Shown here in pieces: positions 48,206-60,107 of a stretch of DNA of 64,000 bases. The position numbers and the translations under genes are program-made. The notes under the pieces are model-generated. The model did not search any database and was not told the origin of the DNA. It saw only the letters and a list, made by a program, of their open reading frames with translations. Source of the stretch: Cryptomeria japonica. Taxonomy: Eukaryota; Streptophyta; Pinopsida; Cupressales; Cupressaceae. Location of the stretch: contig NC_081415.1 in assembly GCF_030272615.1 (NCBI RefSeq), positions 187,862,270 through 187,926,269 of the forward strand, given 5' to 3'. The stretch's first letter is position 1. Each line of letters starts with the position of its first letter.

Positions 48206-49436
48206 TGTTGGCCATTTGAAGGAATTGATTATGTGTTGCATTGATGTTTTGTCACTGATGTCAACACTAGCTATTTTGGATGCTTTACTGGCACTCTTCT
48301 GGCCCCATTAGGTTGTGTGGTTTCTAGTTGGTTTGGATCTGGCATGATCAGGTATACTCTAGTATGTTTTGGTTATGGAATTGGCTTACTCATGTTCATA
48401 TTCAGGTAGTTGGTTTTTGTTCTGCTGATCGGATGCTATCTTGTTTGCTTGGAAGCTTGGTTTGTGGTTTCGGCGAGGGTTTCATCAACAGAGCTTTGAT
48501 GAAGATCTTTGATGATATGCATAAGTGGTATTACTGTGGCTTCTGGTGGAGATTCAAGATGTTGATGGTGATCATGTTCGAGACTTGGTGGATTGGGATT
48601 ATTGCTTTGGCATGTATGGACCTATATTAGGTCCCGGTGTATCTAGGTTACAGACTAGCTTAATGTAACGTGTGGATTAGACCTCTCGATGTCTTTTTGA
48701 GATGTCTTATGGGTTGGATATTATTTGTTTGGTCTAAGGTTGACATGTTTTGTAATTATGTAATTGGTTTATTTTCTGGTGGCCAACATGATTGTTTATG
48801 GTCGAGGGTTTATATATATATGATGTAAGATCTCATTGTAGATGATATCAGTCTATAGGAAAGACATATGGATATGTAATGTGCGAATAATGTAATATCA
48901 TTCAGGCAGAGGATTTGGTCGATAATTGGAGATCGAGTTAGGTTTATGTAAGAGGATTTAGTCCTCTGGTATTGAGCTTAACCGAAATTGTATTCAGGTA
49001 TAGGAGATGCCATCTTTGCAGTTCATTCATTCTTCCAGATTGTAGTCTGGATTTCTATGTAGTCAGTGAGACTCCTTTTGTGATGAGTAGTGCACTCTAG
49101 GTTGTTGGCCTTCCTGCAAATGCACGCCCCTCAATTGTAATTCACATACTTACTACAAAAGTATTATCTGACTATGGGTAGGCTTCCCACTATGGTTTTT
49201 CCGTTTACCGGGTTTTCCAAGTACAAATATTATTGTCATGTGGATGGTATCTAGTCTCTGATTATTGTTTATGCTTAATTGGTTTATCTACTATTTTGGT
49301 ATTTGGTTTAAGCATTCCAGTATTAATGTTTTGGGTTCCGGTATTAAATTTTTAAATTGCTTAAGGTTCCGGTAATCAGAGACAACTGATTCACCCCCCC
49401 TCTCAGTTGTCTTCTAGTTATTTGAACTATCTAACA
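48206..49436 (+). repeat. 3' LTR of copia A
   Basis: 1231 bp, TGTTGGCCATTTGAAGG...GAACTATCTAACA. Pairs with 12751-13961. Confidence 0.93.
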
Positions 49437-50650
49437 AGTTTGAACTCTTGTTTAAGTTGCAAGTCTCTTTTCTAAGTAGATGAGGTGAAGTCCCAAATGT
49501 CCGTAAATTCTAAGACACCTTTTTTTAATAAGATCTTACTTTGTAATTGGGAACAAAGAGCAAGTTGATCATCAAAGCATATCAATTGATTCCACCAAAT
49601 AGATGAAGATGATAAGCTCATTTCATGGCTAAGATCTTAATCATTTCATTCAAGAAGGGGAAACACAAGCTGCTACACTTTCCATATGCTTAAAAGTTTT
49701 CTAGAAGATTGAGGTTGAAAGTATCTTGCCATAATGATTTTATCTTTCCACCCAACTTCTTTCCAAGCATTGTTGGCTCTAGCGGTAGCAATTCAGTGTC
49801 TAATAAGTGACCTCAACGGTCCTGCTCCATGAAGACTTCTTCTAATCCATTTGGTAATTAGGAGGTCCTACTCCATGAAGACTTCTTCTAATCCATTTGG
49901 TAATTAGGAAAACTCCTTGTGTAAAGGGGTCAATCAGTCCTAACCCGCTTTTCTTTTTGGTTGAATACAATGTGACCATGAAGCAACAACATGTCGTATT
50001 TTATTATTCCATCTTCCCCACGAGAACCTTATAATCAATTGTGTTTGTTGAAATATATCTATTTTTCGAAGGGAGCCAACAAGATGAAATGTAGACATGG
50101 TTGGCTATGAGAATTTAATTAACAATTTGAATGGAACCAACCATTGAGAGAAATTTGTTTAACCAATGTTCAATCTTCCTTTTTAATTTGAGCATGAACC
50201 ATTTCAACATTTCAAACAATGAGACTCCTATCATAAATGGGATGCCAAGGTTTCTTGAGATCACACCATGACAGTTGAATTTCCATTGGGAGGGAATCTA
50301 AGAGGGTGATTGATCAACTAAAGTCATCCAAAATTTAGTTTTATTAGGAGAAATTAGAGAGCCAGAAGAAGCATAGTATAAGTCTAAGATTTCAAGAGTT
50401 AGTTGAGCTCCTCTTGAGAATTTTGAAAATAATAAAATATCATCAACAAAATGAGAATTTGAAGCCACTTCATCACCTGATAGAGAAATACCATGGATAA
50501 TTTTTTGTTGTTTAGTATGATGTAGAAGGTATCCAAGGGCAGTAGCAATGAACACATAAAACAACCTTGTCTTATTGATGTTGAAATGTTGATAGTTTTG
50601 AGGGATTCCAAATTCAAAATTTTAACATGAAAATCATTTGAGCTCAACCA
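49437..50650 (-). mobile_element. LINE-2, RT-bearing part, copy 1 (decayed)
   Basis: The minus strand carries LINE RT motifs: SSNDFHVKILN, TSIRQG, then in a shifted frame ALGYLLHHTKQQ, NSHFVDDILLFSKF (catalytic FVDD, about 50430-50470) and FWMTLVDQS. Compared with copy 2, 16 bases are missing near 50564, breaking the RQGCPLAP region. A 46-bp direct duplication lies at 49818-49863 and 49864-49909 and is absent from copy 2. The 5' end is truncated near 50650. Downstream sequence continues across copia A at 12750. Confidence 0.87.
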
Positions 50651-51530
50651 CTTGAATAATTTTATTTATTTACCATGCAATATTTTTATTTATTCATTTT
50701 TCTTTTTTTTTAATGCTTTCTTTAACATTGTAATACATAAATATTTTTTTTTAATAGTTATGGTTCACTTAAATTATTATTATTTATTTAATGGTTACTA
50801 TAATCAAAATAGAATAAATAGAAAGCACCTTGTAATGAATTAATTCATTAGCATATGGTACTTGCATACTTACACACATTGTAGAGCTTATAGTTTTCTC
50901 CAAACATTTAAAAATATTATATGTGATTCTAGCAACTTTTTGTTCAAATATATTTTCACTAGTACTTTTGGAAATATGAGCAAGATCAAATTGAAAGTTA
51001 TCTTAATATTATGATGCAAGTGTGATATAGATCCATAATGATCTTTATATAGATCAACAATTACTTCAAAAAAATATTGTATTCATTAGAAATCCATTCA
51101 ATGATTTAAGTGTTAAACTACAAAAATATTCTAAACTTTTGTAGACAAATGCATTGAATAGAATGATGCCAATGAGAAATGTGAACCTAGGAATATATAA
51201 TCTGAATAGGTTAAAAAAAACAAAAAAAAAACTATATATCCCATCTTGTGAAATAAGGAAGAAAAGTATCACTTTTACGTAAACTAATTGTTTTTTCCCA
51301 ATTTTCATATTAATTACATATGAATGTTTAGAACTAGATTATTTGTTGTACATTAGGCTTTTCACAATCATTTTTTTTTCATATTTATGAACAAAGTGAT
51401 TTTTTTTTAAAAAAAATTCCTTTCTTCATGTAAATATACGAGCTTTCTATTAGATGTAGGCCATTTCAAAATCCTATACAATAGATTAAATATTTGCAAA
51501 CATTACATTATATAATCTTGATTTATCATA
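50651..51530. other. AT-rich spacer, unit 1
   Basis: No gene seen. The matching spacer in unit 2 is at 59230-60107. Confidence 0.5.
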
Positions 51531-51533
51531 ACA

Positions 51534-53470
51534 ATTAAACTATGTACAATAATATGCTAGGTGAAGCCACCAATAATATGGTTTGTCTTCAATAAGGAGA
51601 ATACACCAAAAAGCCATCCTTAGCAAAAAAAAGTCATGTACACATTTTTTTTTTATCAATTGGTAATGAGCCGAAGCCAATAAGATGTACATACCATACC
51701 CCCTTACGAGATTTGAACTTGTGACCTCTTTTTTAAGAGAACAAGTTCTCCACCACTCGGCCGACTGAAATTGTACAAGTCATGTACACATGTTTATAAC
51801 AATCAAAAGATTTCATTATTAAATTTTAAAGTAGTACAAATTATCCACAAGTAATACACAAAATAACCAATGAAAATTTGTCTAAAAAGATAACTACTAA
51901 TTTCCATTTAAATTTTAACATTGTAATATTTTAAATAAGGATAATTACTTTATAGTAAAAAATTATAACTCACCTTTTATAGATGTATTCGTTTATAGTG
52001 TCAGGTCCAAGTCATCTATGGAAACACAATTTTTATCTTAATTTAGCATAACAATTAAACTATATACAATAATATGTTGGGTGAAGCCACAAGTAATTAA
52101 TGCGTTTTTGTCTTCAATAAAGAGAACACACCAAAAGCCTTCATGTACACAACTTTATAACAATCAAAGGACTTCCTTATTAAATTCAAAAGTAGTACAA
52201 GTAATCCACTAGTAGAAAAAATAACCAATGAAAATTTGTCTAAAAAGATAACTACTAATTTTTGTTTAAATTTTAACATTGTAATATTTTAAATAAGGAT
52301 AATTACTTCATAGAAAAAAAATAACTCGCCTTTTATAGATGTATCCCTTTATAGTGTCAGGTCCTTCATCTATGGAAACACAAATTTTATCTTGATTTAG
52401 CATAATAATTAAACTATAGACAACAATATGTTGGGTGAAACCACCAATAATATGTTTTTGTCTTCAATAAGGAGAGTGCACCAAAAAGCCTTCTTTCGCA
52501 AAAAAAAGTCTAGTACACATATCTGTAACAATCAAAAGATTTCATTATTAAATTTAAAAGTAGTACAAATAATCGACAAGTAACAAACAAAATAACCAAT
52601 GAGAATTTTTCTAAAAATATAACTATTAATTTATATTTAAATTTTAATATTGCAATATTTTAAATAAGGATAATTGCTCCATAGAAAAAAATTATAACTC
52701 ACCTTTTATAGATGTATCCTTTTTATAGTGTCGGGTCCTTCATCCATGGAAACATAATTTTTATATGGATTTAGCATAACAATTAAACTATATACAATAA
52801 TATGCTTGATGAAGCCACCATTATTTTTGTTTTTGTCTTCAATAAGGAGAATACACCAAAAAGCCTTCCTTAGCAAAATTATAGTCCTATACAGATATTT
52901 ATAACAATCAAAGGATTTCATTATTAAATTTAGAAGTTGTACAAATAATCCACAAGTAATAGACAAAATAACCAATGAGAATTTGTCTAAAAAGCTAACT
53001 ATTAATTTCTATTTAAATTTTAACATTATAATATTTTAAATAAGGATAATTACTTCATAGAATAAAAATATAACTCACCTTTTATAGATGTGCCCCTTTA
53101 TAGTACTAGGTCCTCCGTCTATGAAAGAACAATTTTTATCTTGATTTAGCGTAACAATCAAACTATATACAATAATATGTTGGGTGAAGCCACCAATAAT
53201 GTGTTTTTGCCTTCAATAAGGAGAATACACCAAAAAGCCTGCCTTAGCAAAAGTAAAATCTTGTACACATATTTATAACAATAAAAGGAAATTACATTAT
53301 TAAATTTAAAAGCAGTACAAATAATCCACAAGTAATAGACAAAATAACCAATGAGAATTTTTCTAAAAAGCTAAGTACTAATTTCTATTTAAATTCAAAC
53401 TTTGTAATATTTTAAATAAGGACAATTACTTCAAAGAAAAAAAAATAACTCACCTTTAATAGATGTATCC
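51534..53470 (-). repeat. ~370-bp tandem array derived from the RLP 3' end, unit 1
   Basis: Five repeats with landmark 'ctcaccttttatagatgtat' at about 51970, 52328, 52701, 53078 and 53452, giving spacings of 356-377 bp. On the minus strand each contains a block close to the end of the RLP coding exon (GATGAAGGACCTGACACTAT), then CTATAAAAGGTGAGTTAT with a good splice-donor core. The repeat nearest the gene overlaps the real RLP stop region. Intervening DNA is AT-rich. Confidence 0.88.
51646..51776 (-). mobile_element. tRNA-derived SINE, copy 1
   Basis: The minus strand reads GTCGGCCGAGTGGTGGAG (A-box region) and GGTCACAAGTTCAAATCTC (B-box region), then ends with CCAATTGATAAAAAAAAA. Perfect 15-bp target duplications aagtcatgtacacat flank it at 51631-51645 and 51777-51791. 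Length is about 131 bp. It sits inside the first unit of the tandem array. Confidence 0.88.
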
Positions 53471-53472
53471 TT

Positions 53473-56276
53473 TTATAGTGTCAAGTCCTTCATCCAAGGA
53501 AACACAATTTTTAGGATTGCATCAACTTTACTGAAAGATTTCTTTCTCCAACTCATTTTTATCAAGATCAATGACACTATTCCTCCAAATGCTACTCCAT
53601 ATGACAATCCTAATGCTATTCCATACAAAGGATATATAGTGTTTTTCTTTTCTTTGTTAATTGAAACTTCAGGAGGACGAGGAATATATTGTGGCCAAGA
53701 ACAATTTTTGGGTAGGGGGCACCCCCATAAATTAGAATTTTCTGAATAAGAGGATTCCCCAAATGTACTCATCTGTGTTCCTTGGGGTATACTTCCTGAA
53801 ACGTGGTTGTTTGATAAATTTAGGAAACCTAAAGAGCTAAGAGATGTAAACTCCATAGGGATTTTTCCAGAAAATTTATTTCTTGAAAGGTCTAATGACT
53901 CTAGCTGGCCCATTTCCCCCAAACTACTTGGAATGGTCCCATTCAAATTGTTCATTGAAAGGTTCACAAACCTTAACCCCTTTAAATTCCCAAAATCAAA
54001 AGGAATTCCTCCATCCAATTCATTGTTTGATAGATCTATGGCTGTGAGAGTGGAAAGAATATATGTGTAGTGCTCATCTATACCCTTTGAAGTCATATCC
54101 AATCCATCCCGATATGTTTGCCCATCATAAAAATTGGACAATACAATACCATCTTGGTCTTCTATTGGCATTGCTTGCAATGATACAATTGTGTGTGGAA
54201 TTAAACCTGAGAAATGATTGGAAGAAAGGAGCAAAATCTGAAGGTATATTAGTTGGCCTATGGCTGAAGGAATATTCCTTGTAAAATTGTTTTTCTTCAT
54301 CACCAATACTCTTAGAACAGAAAAATTTCCAATTGTTGGTGGCATTTCACCTCCAAAAAAGTTGTTCCCGATATCAAGAACTCGTAAAAATGAACAATTT
54401 GATATTGAAGGTGGGAAAGATCCATTCAGGATATTACCATGAACAACTAATGACATTAATTGGCTTAGTCTACTAAATTCATATGGTAAGCTTCCCTTCA
54501 AACTGTTGTTTCCCAAATTTAAGACAATGAGAGAAGAGCAATTGGGCATGCTTGCAGGGATCATTCCACTTATTTTGTTGTTTGCAAGATTTAAAAACTG
54601 GAGTTGAAATAATTTTCCCAGGCTATAAGGAATATTGCCACTAAATAAATTGTTTGCAAGATTTAATATTTGGAGTCGAGATAATTTGCCCAGGGTTGAA
54701 GGAATCTTGCCACTGAATAAATTGTCATTAAGCAACAATATTGAAATACTGGAAGGCCATATTGATGGGATGCATCCACTCAGTCCATTTCTTGACACAT
54801 CTAACTCTGAAAGTTGTGTGCATATTGAAAGATTTGAGGATAGGCTTCCTTCTAGATGATTTCCTGAGAGATTTAAATATTGCAACTGAGGGCTGGTTTC
54901 CCATAGCCAAGAGGGAATTACACCCACAAGACTAGCATTTGTTAATTCCAACCTTTCAAGTGAGAATTGTGTTGAGATCCAAGGTGGAAATTCACTATCA
55001 ATTGTACATGACATTAAAGACAACTCATATAATTGAAAGGATGGAATCCAGATTGTGCTAATATTTAGCACACAATCAGATAAAGACAAAGAACTTAACC
55101 TTGTAAGCTTGTGAAAGAAATTTTCTGAAATCAACTGGTGGTGATTTAGTGACAGGCCTAATACAACTAAAGAAGGTGGAAGTGAGGAAGAAGAGATGGT
55201 TTCATTGAAACGATTCCTAACACCATCCAACACCTGGAGTAAAGAAAGATTGCCTAAGGAATCTGGAATGTTCCCCCTCAGTTCATTGTTAGAAAGATAT
55301 AAGCTTCTCAACAAAGAGAGACTTCCAAGAGAAGCAAGTATGCTTCCACTAAGCTGGTTGTGAGAAAGGTAAAGTTCAGTTAAAGAAGAAAGGCTTCCAA
55401 GAGAAGCAGGTATGCTTCCACTAAGCTGGTTGCCATAAAGGTCAAGTTCAGTTAAAGAAGAAAGGCTTCCAAGAGAAGCGGGTATGCTTCCATTAAGCTG
55501 GTTGTGAGAAAGGTCAAGTTCAGTTAAAGAAGAAAGGCTTCCAAGAGAAGCAGGTATGCTTCCACTAAGCTGGTTGCGAGAAAGGTCAAGTTCAGTTAAA
55601 GAAGAAAGGCTTCCAAGAGAAGCGGGTATGCTTCCATTAAATTGGTTGCGAGAAAGGTCAAGTTTAGTTAAAGAAGAAAGGCTTCCAAGAAAAGCAGGTA
55701 TGCTTCCACTAAGCGGGTTGTAAGAAAGGTCAAGTTTAGTTAAAGAAGAAAGGCTTCCAAGAGAAGCGGGTATGCTTCCACTAAGCTGGTTGGAAGCAAG
55801 GTCAAGTTCAGTTAAAGAAGAAAGGCTTCCAAGAGAAGCGGGTATGCTTCCATTAAACTGGTTTAGAGAAAGGTCAAGTTTAGTTAAAGAAGAAAGGCTT
55901 CCAAGAGAAGTAGGTATGCTTCCACTAAGTTGGTTGATAGAAAGGTAAAGTTCAGTTAAAGAAGAAAGATTGCCAAGGTAGGAGGGTATGCTTCCATTGA
56001 AGTTATTAAATGAGAGATCAAGATATGTAAGACGGGTGAGAGAACAAACGAAAGGGGGAATCATCCCACTAAAGCTATTGAGAGATAAATCTAAATAGCG
56101 AATATAAGAGAGATTTCTCAAACAGGGAGGAATGACAGTACCTGATGTAACAGGGACGAGTACTCCGAATATAGTGAGTGATGTGAGAAAACGAAGTTGG
56201 CACAGGCTCTCAGATATCACACCTTCACTAAAGAGATGCTCTATGTTAAGAGAGACAACGTGGTTGGTGTGATTGT
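53473..56276 (-). pseudogene. LRR receptor-like protein (RLP), copy 1, N-terminally truncated
   Basis: Cell-surface receptor type with extracellular LRRs, one membrane span and no kinase; members of this class sense pathogen or developmental signals. The minus frame is open from the duplication junction at 56276 to a TAA at 53473. There is no ATG at its start: the first in-frame alternative codon at 56220 is GTG. The sequence before it (NHTNHVVSLNIEH) is the tail of an LRR N-terminal cap. Signal peptide and most of the cap are therefore missing. Residues (from 56220) ~35-800 are about 30 plant-type LRRs (LxxLxLSxNxLSGxIP), including nine near-identical 24-residue units (82-297). A C-terminal cap with NLWGCPLPKNC follows, then a membrane span (~863-888) and a short basic tail ending MKDLTL. 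Confidence 0.9.
55330..55977 (-). repeat. Nine 72-bp LRR-encoding tandem repeats in RLP copy 1
   Basis: Units encode LGSLSSLTELDLSxNQLSG with only a few substitutions at the variable surface positions, and stay nearly identical at DNA level ('gttaaagaagaaaggcttcc' recurs in each). Confidence 0.93.
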
Positions 56277-56807
56277 GAAGTTAGATTGGTTTATGTGAAC
56301 ACTAAAGAGTAGATTTTAGATATTTTCACTAAACCTTTGTCTAAAGAATCATTTTAGTACCTAAGAGATAGGTTAGGGGTTTCTGCCCCTTCGACAAAGA
56401 ACCGATTGATGCTTTTTGGCATCAGTCCAGTATGTATTATCAGAGATATTATTCATTCTAGTATTGATGATACTACTTAGGGGGAGCAATTATCCTTATG
56501 TTTCAGTCATTTTTATTTTTTCTTTTATATTTTTGCCAGATTTTTGGCATTGATGTCAAAGGGGAGAGATATTAATGTGAAAAACTTAAGGATTTGTATA
56601 CATCACGAGGAGAGATATATGTGTAAAATGAAGATTTACAGAGATATCATTCACATGGGGAGTTTGGTCTTTGTTTCAGAATTTAATTGTTATATCGTTG
56701 AGTGGGATATTGTTGGTTGTCTTCCATTGGGGGAGACTTGTTTGGTATTTCTTGGTACTTAGATGTTTTTCACATCTAGTGTTGCCATCAATGCCAAAGG
56801 GGGAGAT
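56277..56807 (+). pseudogene. Copia A pol tail and 3' untranslated region, duplicated
   Basis: Copy of 47672-48205: the last codons of copia pol (NTKE.ILDIFTKPLSKE-like), the 3' untranslated region and the polypurine tract. No 5' part of the element is present, because the duplication began inside pol. Confidence 0.88.
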
Positions 56808-58038
56808 TGTTGGCCATTTGAAGGAATTGATTATGTGTTGCATTGATGTTTTGTCACTGATGTCAACACTAGTTGTTTTGGATGCTTTACCGACACTCTT
56901 CTAGCCCCATTAGGTTGTGTGGTTTCTGGTTGGTTTGGATCCGGCATGATCAGGTATGCTCCGGTATGTTTTGGTTATGGAATTGGCTTACTCATGTTCA
57001 TATTTAGGTAATTGTTTTTTGTTCTAGTGATCGGATTCTATCTTGTTTGCTTGGAAGCTTGGTTTGTGGTTTCAGCGAGGGTTTCATCAGCAGAGCTTTG
57101 ATGAAGATCTTTGATTATATGCATAAGTGGTATTAGTGTGGCTTCTGGTGGAGATTCGGGATGCTGATGGTGATCATGTTCGAGACTTGGTGGATTGGGA
57201 TTATTGCTTTGGCATGTATGGGCCTATATTAGGTCTCGGTGTATCTAAGCTACGAACCGACTTAATGTAACGTGTGGATTAGACCTCTCGATGTCTTTTT
57301 GAGATGTCTTATGGGTTGGATATTATTTGTTTGGTCTAAGGCCGACATGTTTTGTAATTATGTAATTGGTTTATTGTGTGGTGGCTGACCTGATTGTTTA
57401 TGGTCAAGGGTTTGTATATATATGATGTAAGATCTCATTGTAGATGATATCAGTATATAGGAAAGACATATGGATATGTAATGTGTGAATAATGTAATAT
57501 CATTCAGGCAAAGGATTTGGTCGATAATTAGAGATTGAGTTGGGTTTATGTAAGAGGATTTAGTCCTCTGGTATTGAACTTAACCGGAATTGTATTCAGG
57601 TATAGGAGATGCCATCTTTGTAGTTCATTCATTCTTCCAGATTGTAGTCTGGATTTCTATGTAGTCAGTGAGACTCCTTTTGTGATGAGCAGTGCATTCT
57701 AGGTTGTTGGCCTTCCTGCAAATGCATGCCCCTCAATTGTAATTCACATACTTACTACAAAAGTATTATCTGACTGTGGGTAGGCTTCCCACTGTGGTTT
57801 TTCGCTTTACTGGGTTTTCCACGTACAAATATTATTGTCACGTGGATGGTATTTAGTCTCTGATTATTGTTTATGCTTAATTGGTTTATCTACTATTTCG
57901 GTATTTGGTTTAAGCATTCTAGTATTAATGTTTTGGGTTCCGGTATTAAATTTTTAAATTGCTTAAGGTTCCGGTAATCTGAGACAACTGATTCACCCCC
58001 CCTCCCAGTTGTCTTCTGGTTATTTGAACTATCTAACA
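56808..58038 (+). repeat. Copia A 3' LTR, duplicated copy
   Basis: 1231 bp, same length and ends as 48206-49436. Because it arose by segmental duplication, it has no target-site duplication of its own and should not be read as a solo LTR. Confidence 0.92.
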
Positions 58039-59229
58039 AGTTTGAACTCTTGTTTAAGTTGCAAGTCTCTTTTCTAAGTAGATGAGGTGAAGTCCCAAAT
58101 GTCTGTAAATTCTAAGACACCTTTTTTGAATAAGCTCTTACTTTGTAATTGGAAACAAAGAGCAAGTTGATCATCAAAGCATATCAATTGATTCCACCAA
58201 ATAGATGAAGATGATAAGCTCATTTCATGGCTAAGGTCTTATTCATTTCATTCAAGAAGAGGAAACACAAGCTGCTACACTTTCCATATGCTTAAAATTT
58301 TTCTAGAAGATTGAGGTTTAAAATATCTTGCCATAATGATTTGATCTTTCCACCCAACTTCTTTCCAAGCATTGTTGGCTCTAGTGGTAGCAATTCAGTG
58401 TCTAATAAGTGACCTCAACGGTGTTGATCCATGAAGACTTCTTCTAATCCATTTGGTAATTAGGAAAACTCCTTGTGTAAAGGGGTCAATCATTCCTAAC
58501 CCGCTTTTCTTTTTGGTTGAATACAATGTGACCATGAAGCAATAGCATGTCCCATTTTATTATTCCATCTTCCCCACAAGAACCTTCTAATCAATTGTGT
58601 TTGTTGAAATATATCTATTTTTCGAAGGGAGCCAACAAGATGAAATGTAGACATGGTTGGCTATGAGAATTTAATTAGCAATTTGAATAGAACCAACCAT
58701 TGAAAGAAATGTGTTTAACTAATGTTCAATCTTCCTTTTTTATTTGAGCATGAACCATTTCAACATTTCAAACAAGGAGACTACTATCATAAATGGGATG
58801 CCAAGGTTTCTTGAGATCACACCATGATAGTTGAATTTCCATTGGGAGGGAATCTAAGAGGGTGATTGATCAACTAAAGTCATCCAAAATTTAGTTTTAT
58901 TAGGAGAAATTAGAGAGCCAGAAGAAGCATAGTATAAGTCTAAGATTTCAAGAGTTAGTTGAGCTCCTCTTGAGAATTTTGAAAATAATAAGATATCATC
59001 AACAAAATGAGAATTTGAAGCCACTTCATCACCTGATAGAGAAATGCCATGGATAATTTTTTGTTGTTTAGTATGATGTAGATGGTATCCAAGGGCATTA
59101 GCAATGAGCACATAAAACAAGGGAGCTAAGGGACAAACTTGTCTTATTGATGTTGAAATGTTGATATTTTTGAGGGATTCCAAATTCAACATTTTAACAT
59201 GAAAATCATTTGAGCTCAACCACTTGAAT
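58039..59229 (-). mobile_element. LINE-2, RT-bearing part, copy 2 (decayed)
   Basis: A cleaner copy of 49437-50650: a continuous minus frame 59219-58854 reads SSNDFHVKMLN, SIRQVCPLAPLFYVLIA, NSHFVDDILLFSKF and ASSGSLISPNKTKFWM. It lacks the 16-bp deletion and the 46-bp duplication of copy 1, so it better represents the ancestral LINE fragment. Confidence 0.88.
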
Positions 59230-60107
59230 AATTTTATTTATTTACCATGCAATATTTTTATTTATTCATTTTTCTTTTTTTTTAATGCTTTCTTTAACAT
59301 TGTAATACATAAATATTTTTTTTTAATAGTTATGGTTCACTTAAATTATTATTATTTATTTAATGGTTGCTATAATCAAAATATAGTATAATTAGAAAGC
59401 ACCTTGTAATGAATTAATTCATTAGCAGATGGTACTTGCATACTTACACACATTGTAGAGCTTATAGTTTTCTCCAAACATTTAAAAAGATTATATGTGA
59501 TTCTAGCAACTTTTTGTTCAAATATATTTTCACTAATACTTTTGGAAATACGAGAAAGATCAAATTGAAAGTTATCTTAATATTATGATGCAAGTGTGAT
59601 ATAGATCCATAATGATCTTTATATAGATCAACAATTACTTCAAAAAAATAGTGTATTCACTAGAAATCCATTCAATGATTGAAGTGTTAAACTACAAAAA
59701 TATTCTAAACTTTTGTAGACAAATGCATTGAATAGAATGATGCCAATGAGAAATGTGAACCTAGGAATATATAATCTGAACAGGTTAAAAAAAATTTTAA
59801 AAAAACTATATATCCCATCTTGTGAAATAAGGAAGAAAAGTATCACTTTTACGTAAACTAATTTTTTTTCCGAATTTTCATATTAATTACATATGAATGT
59901 TTAGAACTAGATTATTGGTTGTACATCAAGCTTTTCACAATCATTTTTTTTTCATATTTATGAACAGAGTGATTTTTTTTTTTTTTAATTCCTTTCTTCA
60001 TGTAAATATACGAGCTTTCTATTAGATGTAGGCCATTTCAAAATCATGTGCAATAGATTAAATATTTGCAAACATTACATTATATAATCTTGATTTATCA
60101 TAACAAT
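59230..60107. other. AT-rich spacer, unit 2
   Basis: Counterpart of 50651-51530. No gene seen. Confidence 0.5.

Larger units (their letters stand above)
12751..49436 (+). mobile_element. Copia A: Ty1/copia retrotransposon split by a 29.5-kb nested insertion
   Basis: Full-length but decayed Ty1/copia element. It has a 5' LTR (12751-13961), an initiator-Met-like primer-binding site, gag, then (after the nested block 14770-44322) protease, integrase, RT, RNase H, a polypurine tract and a 3' LTR (48206-49436). Removing the nested DNA leaves about 7.1 kb, normal for copia. The flanking bases aattt (12746-12750) and agttt (49437-49441) form a target-site duplication with one mismatch. The domain order integrase before RT marks it as copia. 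Stops and frameshifts occur throughout the coding region, so it is not autonomous now. Confidence 0.93.
47672..56276. repeat. Tandem segmental duplication, unit 1 (8.6 kb)
   Basis: Collinear with 56277-64000. It holds the copia A pol tail and 3' LTR, LINE-2 fragment, SINE, ~370-bp array and RLP copy 1. Offsets are about 8605 at the left edge, 8602 at the LTR and 8573 at the RLP stop, with small indels accounting for the drift. Confidence 0.93.

Noticed and set aside
51700-51776. Functional tRNA gene
   Set aside because: The A-box- and B-box-like sequences belong to a SINE with an A tail and target duplications. Acceptor-stem pairing and a normal tRNA end are missing.
53807-54935. Several plus-strand open frames across the RLP
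   Set aside because: They are antisense frames of the LRR coding region; protein features are only on the minus strand.
56218-56220. Start codon of RLP copy 1 at 56220
   Set aside because: The codon there is GTG in an already open frame that continues to the duplication junction. It is not a plausible plant start.
56808-58038. Independent solo LTR
   Set aside because: It is flanked by the same copia pol tail and LINE-2 sequence as 48206-49436, so it came with the segmental duplication.
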